Part shown: piece by piece, positions 24,239-33,287 of the stretch
Numbering within the stretch: the first letter of the stretch is position 1
Layout: every line of letters starts with the position of its first letter
Assembly: GCF_009017415.1 (NCBI RefSeq)
Contig: NC_092409.1
Coordinates: forward strand, 3,596,001 to 3,660,000
DNA from: Aspergillus flavus
Taxonomy: Eukaryota > Ascomycota > Eurotiomycetes > Eurotiales > Aspergillaceae
Direction: 5' to 3'
Length of the DNA stretch: 64,000 nucleotides
The notes under the pieces: model-generated
Database searches by the model: none
Told to the model about the DNA's origin: nothing
Seen by the model: the letters and a program-made list of their open reading frames with translations, nothing else
Position numbers and translations under genes: made by a program

Positions 24239-24815
24239 GACACGACGGAGGATCTATCGGACGAGACCTGCGGGCGGAGGGAATCCAAATTTCGATGTGA
24301 CCGGCGGACGGACGTTCTGTAGCGCATGTCTAGCCATTCAACTGATACCGCATCGCTCTGGGAGATTATTTAAAGCGAACAAACACCACTGAGTAATCCG
24401 AATTGTTATGGTAGGCTGTCCGAAACGGTCGCTTCACCTTGGAGAGGATTTGTTGAATCTCGATCGCAGAAAAAGCTTCCCCGATAACGCTGACTCAGCA
24501 TTGTCCAGCCAATCATCGCTGGGATATTTACTGCTGTCACATGTCTAGCTTTGCTACATTTGGTAGTATATCCTCATAGGGATATCCTACTATTTGTAAT
24601 ACGTATTCAACTATCTACGTGAATCAAAATGACACGAGCACAATTTAGAGGCACATTGTCTCCAATATAAGCCGATGTGGTATTCAACTGCTATCAAACA
24701 TGGTGACACCCGTCACCGGGTGTCACCCCGAACGAATGACTGATCCAGCAATCCATCCATTCATCGATCAACCAAGCTCACTCTCTCAGCAATGATCCAA
24801 ACTTTACAGAGCCGC
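24239..24815. other. Upstream region of the mitochondrial protein gene
   Basis: No gene is seen. It contains a perfect 26-bp hairpin/palindrome at 24702-24727 (separate entry). Confidence 0.6.
24702..24727. repeat. Perfect inverted repeat, 11-bp arms and 4-base centre
   Basis: GGTGACACCCG, then TCAC, then CGGGTGTCACC. The arms are exact reverse complements. It lies 464 bp upstream of the mitochondrial protein start and 89 bp past the stop of the small secreted protein. It could be a dimeric regulator site or an RNA hairpin at the 3' end of the latter. Confidence 0.85.
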
Positions 24816-25174
24816 CTAGACGAAGATGGGGCGGACCTGACGGGCGTGTCTGCGCTGGAAAGCAAAGACCGGAGAGCTAGAAGGAGGTGGAACTCCGCTC
24901 GAGGAAGGAGTTGGCCACGAACCCGTAGGGAAAACGCCGGTGGGACGCGGAACTCCGCTGGGCCATGGGGTAGGAGTGACCGAAGGAGTGCTGGAAGGCG
25001 TTCCGGAAGGCGTACCAGAGGGCTAGAACGGTTGTTTAGCTGGGTTTTTCGCAACTTGATAGCTTGTTTACTCACCACAGGAAAGGGAAGGATAGTAACA
25101 TAGCCAAGGTCTTCCTGAGCAAGGGCCGGGGAAAAGAAAAGAGCAGCAGCTCCCAAGAGAGTGAAGGCCTTCAT
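24816..25174 (-). CDS. Small secreted Pro/Ser/Thr-rich protein (spliced, 101 aa)
   Basis: Exon 1 (25174-25076) codes MKAFTLLGAAALFFSPALAQ and 13 more residues. A 53-nt intron (GTGAGT, branch GCTAAAC, TCTAG) separates it from exon 2 (25022-24816). The first ~19 residues are a clear signal peptide with likely cleavage after ALA. The mature part begins QEDLGYVTILPFPV and continues PSGTPSGTPSSTPSVTPTP. It is built of Pro, Ser, Thr and Gly with no Cys, and ends with a basic FQRRHARQVRPIFV. The Ser/Thr stretch would be heavily O-mannosylated. An internal Arg-Arg is a possible Kex2-type site. Function is unknown: a cell-wall-associated protein or a peptide precursor are options. Codon phase, signal peptide and intron signals together support a real gene. 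Confidence 0.75.
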
Positions 25175-26746
25175 GATGGTATGGATGTTGGTATGTAAAG
25201 GAGTGGTATAGTAGTTATTGGTTGGGTCAAATGAAAGGAATGAAAGTGTACAATATGGAAATTCCGTGCACAGCACTGGTCGAGAAAAGAAAGAATGATT
25301 GAGAAGGAAAGGCCATCAGTTGCGATTTATGAGCTTATATATCTATGGAAGGGCCAAGAACCACTTTTTTCTTACAGCCATGATAGCCCCGATCAACAGG
25401 ACTATATTCTTGTTTGGGAATACGGTTGCAAAGAGTCCTTGTTGTGTTAGGGCTCGGTGGATTCAAGAGTAGACCCTTCAAGACCCTGATCAACTCGGCA
25501 AGACCGAGAGATCCTAGACTAAGGAGTCCTGGAACAGCTTACCGTTGACCTATCCAGACGTCGAAGCATAAGACACGGGAAAGACGGTGCGCTAGCTCCA
25601 GAGTACTGCCGTGCTGATGGCCTACGACCCGAGCGCATCTCTCTGGCGCCTCTTCAAGCAATAATTGTAAGTGGAGGGAAATAAGCCCTGTAATGTGCAT
25701 CGGAGGGTCCAATCACTCCGCCAGGGTGACGCTAAGACGGCATTACATTAAGAAATGTATACCCGATTGAAGATCATCAGTTCCCTTGACATAATTTCAT
25801 CCGTCAATGGGATCATGCTGCAGGAGGGTTGGCTGGAGGTGGGCGGGTGGGCATGCAGACTCGTAATTTCGCCAGAGAATGATGAACTGAGTGACTCCCT
25901 TCCTTCAGTTTAGGCAATGGAAATTGGCAATATCCTCGTGTTTTGTTGCACACCTCCTGCCGATCAATTACCGTGTAGTGGAGGGGAGAGAAGTTGATCT
26001 GGAGTGCGGAGTGGGTTAATGTTGCGTCGGCTGAAACGAACCAAGACGAGCTCAAGTCGACGATCACTCAACCCTATCCTCGGTACTCCAATCATAACTA
26101 TCATCGGTGCCACAGAGCTCGCTTGGCGCACCGGGTCAATGTCGCAAGTTGAGCAGGGTTGCCGAGCCGGCGGTTGAATTCTCTAATGCTTCAGCGGCGA
26201 GATCGAGTCATGCCTTTATTTAGGCGAAATATCAGCCTGAAACTAGGAATCTCGGGGAGGATCGAGACTGTTCGAATCATCCACACGGCACGAGATACAG
26301 AATGATCATCGATAGGTATACTCTGTATGTCATCGCTCATATGTTCGAGGCAAGTAGGGAAATAGAATATAGTGAGTGTGCACATTGGTTGAAAACTTAT
26401 ATACATACACTCTAAATCGTGACAGTATGAACATGGAAAACAACCCAAGGAAAAGGTATCAATTAACATCACAACCCACATCCCAAGCCTTTCAAGGAAA
26501 CATATTAAGCAATAGAAAATAAAAGATGATCAAAACACCACACACCCAAACTGCCAGTAGCGCCACATCCAGGTTATCGCCCATATCATGCAAACCAAAA
26601 GTTCAGGTGATGATGGTCGCTGCGTTGTACTAACTTAGTATAAAAGCCGATCGTGGTCTGTATCCCAAGCAAGGCGAGAGGAAAACTAGTCAAAACTTCA
26701 GCGATCACTGTCACTTGCGACACGGAGGATTTCGTTCGAATCGAGT
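25175..26746. other. 1.6-kb intergenic region
   Basis: It holds the promoter of the small secreted protein (right of 25174) and the 3' flank of NDC80. Short open frames (for example 25813-26067 and 26191-26481, minus) show no recognisable features. Confidence 0.5.
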
Positions 26747-29028
26747 TCACAATTCTTCCTCCGGAGGAATATCATCCGCCGGTACCATGTCGCCTCCGAG
26801 TTCCTGCTCGACTTCATCAACAACGAAACCTTCGTAGTCTTCGAGGCCCTTTTGGACATGGACTTTGAATCGAATCACATCATTCAACATGCTTTCCACG
26901 TTGGTGTGTAGTTCCTCCCGTAGCGCATTCGCTCGGAGCGTCAGTTGCTCATACTCAATATTCGTGTTCATCTCACGTTGCTCCATGAGTTGAACGCTCT
27001 CACTCATAGTAGCCCGCATCTTGGCTAGCTCTTTCTCCATCTTTTCGATTTGAGCATCGGAGGCAAGCTTCTGTGTAGTAGTAATTTCTTTAGTCCGCTC
27101 AAATTCTTCTTCTGCAGCGCGTCGTCTATGTTCCAGAGCTTCCACTTCGCTTCGCTTCTCATCCATGGCCTCCTTGATATTATCCAAAAGATTGCGCCGA
27201 TCCAAATCATCATCTGCTGCGCGCTTTCGTCGCTCATTGATGTCCTTGCGCAGAGTCTGCAGACTGCTGCGGACCGTTCCCCGCAAGTCCAGACTCAGTA
27301 AATGTGCCGGGTGATAACCCGTGAATGGCTCTGCTAGCAGTCGATCGCCCTCCGGGGATATTCTGCTAGGTGCGGACCCAATCTGCGACGCGGAGAAATT
27401 GCTTTCGTTGACGTTGAGGCTGAGCTCATAGTCCTGGCCCTTCGCATTGACCGCAGAGGAAGGGATCAGGCTAGTTTGATAGCCTAATGTGTTGTAGGCC
27501 TTGACAACTTCCTCGAGGGCCTCCAGCTTTTCGCTGGCCTCTTTTTCCTTCTCCATCACTCGGCTATGCGTCTCTTCAAGTCGACCCATGGTATCATCAA
27601 GGATCTTTTGAAGACGATCGCGTTCCGTATTCATGCGATCAATATCCTGGATAGTGATGCCTTGTCGGTCGACACTGGACTGGAGTCCTGCCCGCTCATC
27701 TTCGGCCGCTTGCAGGTCTGCCTCAGTCTTCTGAAGCTCATCCTCCAGGAACTTAATGCGATTTTCGTATTTTTCAATCTTCCCCTGGACATTCTGGTTG
27801 TAGTCCTCAAACTTCCTCTTGTCATCCTCCAAAATCCTGAAATGCTTGTCTAGCTTGGCCATATCGGGAGCACTCTTCTCCATCTCTTCGATCTGATCGC
27901 GCAGTGCACGATTTTCCGCTTCCAAGGCTTGCACTTCTTGCACGTACTTCTCATTGCCCCTTTCAAACTCTTGAGCCATCATTTCGATGTGAGGGACTAG
28001 CCTCTGCCCGGCTGTCTCATCGTCTTCGTCTTCACCGCCCTGTAGCCAGTCATGATAAGCCCCTGTCAAGAACCGGAAAATGATGCGATCCCCTGAAACA
28101 TCTACACCAGCTTCTGCGCAAGCCTCATCGTATTCTCCCATAATAAACCTATCCATCATCTGGGCTAGTTGCATCAACCAATGCAGCATACCAAGGAACG
28201 TAGGCCAGTTCTGACCTCCGACAGCTGCTATCTGTGACTTTGTGATACCCTTCTCATAAGGATAGCGCAATTGCTTCAAAATAGGCGGTACTTCTGCATC
28301 CATGCTTTTCTGAAAACGGTAGCCGGGATCAATGCGATGGTACAGCCACTGGAAGATGTAATTGAAATCTTTCTGGGTTGGAGACCTCAAGGTATTTTGA
28401 CCCAAAGTATGCTTCATCTCTAGCTCGAAGTTGTTGTGCGTTAGATACTCTAGAAGCTCCTGGCCGATCCGAGCTTGAAAAGATCGGTCCCTCAGGGGTC
28501 GAGGGTCCCGCGGGACACCAGCCGCGTTAGGGACCTGTGTGAAGAATGACTGGTGACCCATAGCGCCTCCTACACCAGCGGATGGCCTTGAGAAGACACT
28601 ACTCCTCCGCTGCAAATTCTGGGATGCAGGGTTGGAAGAAAAGGAGCCCGGCGCATAGCTTTGGCGGCCGGCGCTGGCCCCGTGGAAGATATTGCTTGAG
28701 ACAGAACGCCTCACCGAGGAGAGACCCGCATCGGTTCCGAAAGCTCCTCCAGAAGATGAACGCTGGAAGTTTGGCTGTTGAGGGCGACTGGCGGAGTTCA
28801 ACAGCGACATGCGTGTGTGCTGGGCAGTAGGCGGGTTCCCAAAGGCGCCGATCGAGCTGGTGCGCTTTAGGGCGGACGACGGTTGAGGGAGAGCCGAAAA
28901 GTGCGCCAGAGACTGTATTGAAATAGGTCAACATTCATTCCATGATTCTAATAGACAAATGGCGGGGTGGTGCAATGGATTACCTCTCGGGGGCGCTTGA
29001 TGCTAAACAAGCCCGTATCTTGCGACAT
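26747..29028 (-). CDS. NDC80: Kinetochore protein NDC80 (Hec1)
   Basis: Exons (minus) 29028-28984 and 28912-26747 give 736 residues. Exon 1 codes only [15 protein letters not shown]. The basic, Ser-rich N-terminal tail (residues 1-~145) is followed by the calponin-homology-like head, [20 protein letters not shown] through [17 protein letters not shown]. Two long coiled-coil regions follow, ~300-470 and ~540-670, with an intervening loop. The protein is the microtubule-binding subunit of the NDC80 complex with NUF2, SPC24 and SPC25. Length and domain order match fungal orthologues. The start codon is 504 bp from that of divergent PEX14, so the two share a promoter region. Confidence 0.96.
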
Positions 29029-29532
29029 GATGGCAAGGAAGCCGCGACTGCGGCTTTGCTAACGAAAAAAAAATGAACACGAAATTAACAAAACACACAA
29101 AACAAAATTGCAGCGAAGGCCTGTAAAAGGGGCCAGAAACAATGTCACCAAGAGAATTGGGCACCAAAAAAAAGGTCAGTTGCGGTGGTTACAAAACAAA
29201 ACGAAAGGATGTAAACAAGATATCCCACTTCATCCGTACATGGTAGGCGGTGTACCGCAAAGGAACAATGCTTTCGCGAATGCCGAATTATCTCCGGTCA
29301 CTGGACCCCGATCACGAGATTCTGGGGAATCTCCGCCACGAGCGGTAAATGACTGGACTAGCGACGGAACTTCCGAGGTCCATTTATCCTTCGGTGCCGA
29401 TAAGCTTCTCTTTCCCTTTCCCGCCTTCTCCGTCTTCTCCAACTCCTCTTTCTCATCCTCGTGAACGTGTGTCTTTTCGGAGTTTCTGTCACATCCTCCC
29501 TTTGTGTCAATCTACTAGAGAAATTGCCAAAA
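29029..29532. promoter_or_regulatory. Shared divergent promoter of NDC80 and PEX14
   Basis: 504 bp between two opposite start codons. A-rich tracts (about 29064-29107) lie nearer NDC80, and a CT-rich stretch (about 29400-29520) precedes PEX14. No TATA consensus stood out. Confidence 0.6.
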
Positions 29533-30899
29533 TGGTTCGCGAGGAGCTCATCTCCTCTGCAGTAAGTCTGCGCTATCTGAGATATGCTGTTTGCGGAATC
29601 GGAGTTGACCGGTCTTCTCATCTTTAGGTTACTTGTGCGTGTTCCACGTCGACTGTTAACTCTATTTGCCTTTAGTTTCAGTGCTAACTGCTCAACAGTT
29701 CTTCAAGATCCTTCAGTAGCATCGTCGCCAGTCGAGAAAAGAGTCGCATTTCTTCAGTCTAAGAACCTCACGCAAGAGGAGATCGACATCGCCCTCGCCC
29801 GAGCAGGTGAAGGCCCGGCTGGAGCTACTGCAGTAACTGCATCGTCAGGGTACCAACCGTCTTCACAACCACCCGCCTACCGAGGACCCCCTCCACCTGC
29901 CCAAGGATATGGATATGGCTACCCTCCATATGGTCAATGGCAGCCTCCGCCTCCGGAGTAGGTTCACATCTTTCCCCGGAACGATAAGTGAGGGTGCAAG
30001 CTAATGATTTATTTTTCAGGCCCCCAAAGAGGGATTGGCGCGATTGGTTCATCATGGCTACAACAGTAGGAGGTGTAGGATATGGGCTCTACTTTGTCGC
30101 TAAGGTTAGTAACGCAGTGACCTTGATTCCTCCCATTGAAACATGGGATTAATAAGATTGTCAGCGCTATATCACACCCCTTATCGCACCTCCTACTCCG
30201 CCACAACTAGAGCAAGACAAGGAGAACATTGATGAACAATTTAATCGTGCCTTTGCTTTGATTGAGCAAGTCTCTACAGATACTGCAGCCCTGAAGGCAG
30301 CCGAAGAGTCGCGCACGGAGCGCCTGGACACCGCCCTGCGGGAGGTCGAGAATCTTGTGGCAGATCTGAAGAACGCCTCGCGTCGGAGAGACGACGAAAC
30401 CCGTCGCATTAGCGATGAGGTCAAGTCGTTGAAAGATGCTATCCCTAAAGCCCTTGAAGGCGCTCGGGAAGGAAACGAGAACCGCTTGAAGGAGCTGGGA
30501 ACCGAATTGAAGAGTTTGAAGGTGTTGTTGGGCAACAGGCTCGGGGGCAGCGGAGCTGCCATCTCCCCGAACACTGCAAAGCCTAGTGCCCTGCCTACTA
30601 TGTCGGGCGCCTCTCGTCCTACGGAAGAGTCCCCTGCTTCTCCAGCCACCAATGGTGTCACAGCCACGGCCACCGAACAAGCTACACAGCCGTCGTCCAC
30701 TGTTTCAACGCAGTCGAACCAGACCACTCCTGCCGCTAGCAGTAGCCCTCTGTCACAGTTCAGCCGATCCGCTTCCATTCCTGCCTGGCAGATGGCCGCT
30801 GCCAACCGCTCGAAGAATGCATCCCCATCTACTCCTACTTCCTCTACCGGGGATAACTCTACCAAGCCTGCCGACGAGCAAACTGCTCCGGCCAGCTAA
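29533..30899 (+). CDS. PEX14: Peroxisomal membrane docking protein PEX14 (with 7-nt microexon)
   Basis: Exons 29533-29562, 29628-29634, 29699-29957, 30020-30104 and 30165-30899 give 371 residues. The 7-nt second exon (GTTACTT) is needed to read SSAVTFLQDPSVASSP, the conserved first helix of the Pex14 N-terminal domain, which binds PEX5/PEX13 FxxxF/WxxxF motifs. KRVAFLQSKNLTQEEIDIAL completes the domain (to ~residue 50). A Pro/Tyr/Gly-rich linker follows, then a membrane segment (WFIMATTVGGVGYGLYFVAK, ~107-126), a coiled coil (~140-230) and a Ser/Thr-rich tail. PEX14 is the core of the importomer for peroxisomal matrix proteins, and in filamentous fungi peroxisome import also bears on Woronin bodies and penicillin enzymes. 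Confidence 0.95.
29628..29634 (+). other. PEX14: 7-nt microexon of PEX14
   Basis: It is flanked by TTTAG on the left and GTGCGT on the right, between introns of 65 nt and 64 nt. It contributes codons GTT ACT and the first base of TTT (V-T-F). Without it the N-terminal domain reading frame is lost. Confidence 0.85.
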
Positions 30900-31385
30900 G
30901 ACCTTCGCCGCTTCTTTCATGCTCTTCATGTAGATTTCTTCATCTTTACTTTTCTACTGGGTTTTCTTCTCATACCTGTGATTGTATTCACCATGGAGAT
31001 AATGATTTGGTTGTCGCATTGGACGTTATTATTCCCAGTTATGTGATCAAGAGTTTGCGAGGTCGTGCATAGTTGTATCAATACACTGGATTGAAATTGT
31101 ACTGGATGCCCTGTCAGTTGCTCCTATCAAGTATTTATAGCATCCAATCTAGGTTCCGTCTCAGGAACATAACCGCGACGATTGAGTATAGGTAATGCTA
31201 CAAGCCAGCAGAGTAACAATCCTACCTTCGAATATAACCAACAGATAAGCTCGTCCAATTTACCCCAAAACGGCAACGACCCGCAAAGCTTGGCATTCCT
31301 CAACTTCCGCGACGTCAGCGGCCGATATAAATCCCATCCATATATCCAACTACATCCCCTAAACACTAAATAACCCCCCAACAAA
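30900..31385. other. Intergenic region between PEX14 and RS-rich gene
   Basis: PEX14 3' UTR, then the promoter and leader of the next gene. No gene is seen. Confidence 0.6.
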
Positions 31386-32629
31386 ATGTCCACCCGTGAA
31401 CACTCCTCCCACCGACATCCGCGCTCTCACCGAAGAAGCGATTCTCGCACTCGCTCCCGCTCCCCAGACAAACACAGACGCCATCACCACCACCGCGATC
31501 GCGATCACGATCGAAGCCATCGTCACCACCACAGAAGCCGTGACCATGACCGTCGCGAACGCCGCCCAGAACCATCGACGAAGCCAATTGTCCTCCCGTT
31601 CCAAGCACGAGAGCTCTCCAAGCGCGACCTCTCTACCTACGAACCCATGTTCGCCATGTACCTAGATATCCAGAAGGGAATCCTCCTAGAAGATCTCAGC
31701 GAAGATGAAGTCAGGGGAAGATGGAAGAGTTTCATCAACAAATGGTAAATGGCACTTTTCACTCCCCCATACATGGCTCTTTATGTCCTAGTATATGGGT
31801 CCAGAAAACTGACATTTCAGGAACCGTGGAGAACTCGCGGAAGGGTGGTACGATCCGAGTACCCTTGAGAAAGCACGCCGTAGTGCCCAGGACGAGCCCA
31901 TTGTGTCTGCTTCCGGACGGAACCGCCGGTCCCCGGATTACGGTCGGGGTGAGGATGATAGGGCAGAGAGGGAGGAGGAGGATAACCTCGATGAGGACGA
32001 GGATGATTATGGGCCTGTTCTTCCGAGATATGACCAGTTGAATCGATATGAGGGTGGTCGTGCGGGACAGTCGTCTGGCCCGACTATTCCTACGATGCAG
32101 GATCTGGAGTTGCGGAAAGGTATGATTGGACTCCAGTGCTTGGTTCTGGGTGTTTCACTTTGCTAATCTAGGACCTTTGTATTGCGCAGAATCGGCGATT
32201 GAGGATGCTATTGCCGCGCGGGAAGACTCACGGAAACAGCACCGTTCTGAGGTGCGCTCGCATCGGTCCGAGTTACGACATATGGAAGATGAGGTTGCGC
32301 CGCGGGCTGAACCGGGGACTCATGAGCGGAAGATGGAGAAACGTCGAGAGGCTGCTGCTGCGAATCGAGCTTTTGCTGAGTCCCGGCGGGGTGCTTCTCC
32401 TGATGGAGCACCCGAAGACGAACTGATGGGTTCCGCGGACAATGATCTAGATGCTATCAAGAGGGCCAGGGCGACAGAGCAGCGGAAGAAGAACGAGCGG
32501 GAAATCCGTAGGGAAGAAATCCTTCGCGCACGCGCTGCGGAGCGGGAAGAAAGATTGCAGCAATATCGCCAGAAGGAGGATGAAACGATTGGGTGGCTTA
32601 AGGCGCTGGCAAAGCAGCGGTTTGGGTGA
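31386..32629 (+). CDS. RS/RD/His-rich nuclear protein, probable RNA-processing role
   Basis: Exons 31386-31744, 31821-32119 and 32190-32629 give 365 residues. Residues 1-60 are almost entirely Arg, Ser, His and Asp (RS/RD dipeptides), as in splicing-related proteins. A conserved block follows: RDLSTYEPMFAMYLDIQKGI, then GRWKSFINKWNRGELAEGWY, which is completed across intron 1. An acidic stretch leads to YGPVLPRYDQLN. The C-terminal third is a charged Arg/Glu/Lys helix ending IGWLKALAKQRFG. I recognise it as a conserved fungal type but cannot name the family with confidence. Nuclear localisation and association with RNA processing are inferred from the RS region. Confidence 0.75.
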
Positions 32630-33287
32630 TAACCTGTGCTTCTTTTTGCAGCTCAAATTTCTACTGTACAGAAGGATGTCTTTTTAAACCATATCTACTA
32701 CCGTGCGCCATGGCAGTTTACCTAGAATCAAGCATATATTTAGCACACTTTATCTTAGTGGTACATTCTTACTGTAATGTTGGTGAATAGTGCCCTAAAT
32801 GCAGGAATGGGAAAAGACCCTTGCATGCTGCAGTACTAGAACGAGATGCTATTGCTACTCTGTTCTCAGGGCAGGGAATGCTCTGCAGGCTCGTAGATCT
32901 GGAATGTGTCTCGAATTATTTGCGTTTCCGGGGTGCATTGGACATGTTTCTCGGATTTATACTATGAGGGCATCTACACCATTTAAACCTACACTCCTTG
33001 CCTCTGTCTTCTTTTTATACTGTTCTAAATTCAGGATCACATATACTAGTACACTTGGACAGCTAGTCTCTCCTATTCCGAAGAACTGCATCAATTTTCA
33101 TCTTGAGCAACCGGCGTTCGGCTGGATCCTATATGGGAGCTATATCTGGGTATAGTAACACACTTTCTTTCTATATTTTTCATACCTTCCCATTTTTACA
33201 CTCATGTCAACGCCTGTCCCTAAGAGTCTCCTAATCCAAAAGCAACATAATACTAATGCTTAGCCTTAACTGGAGAAGCAGCCAAGA
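32630..33287. other. Convergent 3' region
   Basis: 3' flanks of the RS-rich gene and PBY1. The open frame at 32799-33155 shows no recognisable feature. Confidence 0.55.

Noticed and set aside
30167..30865. 232-codon minus-strand frame
   Set aside because: Antisense shadow of the PEX14 coiled-coil and tail exon.
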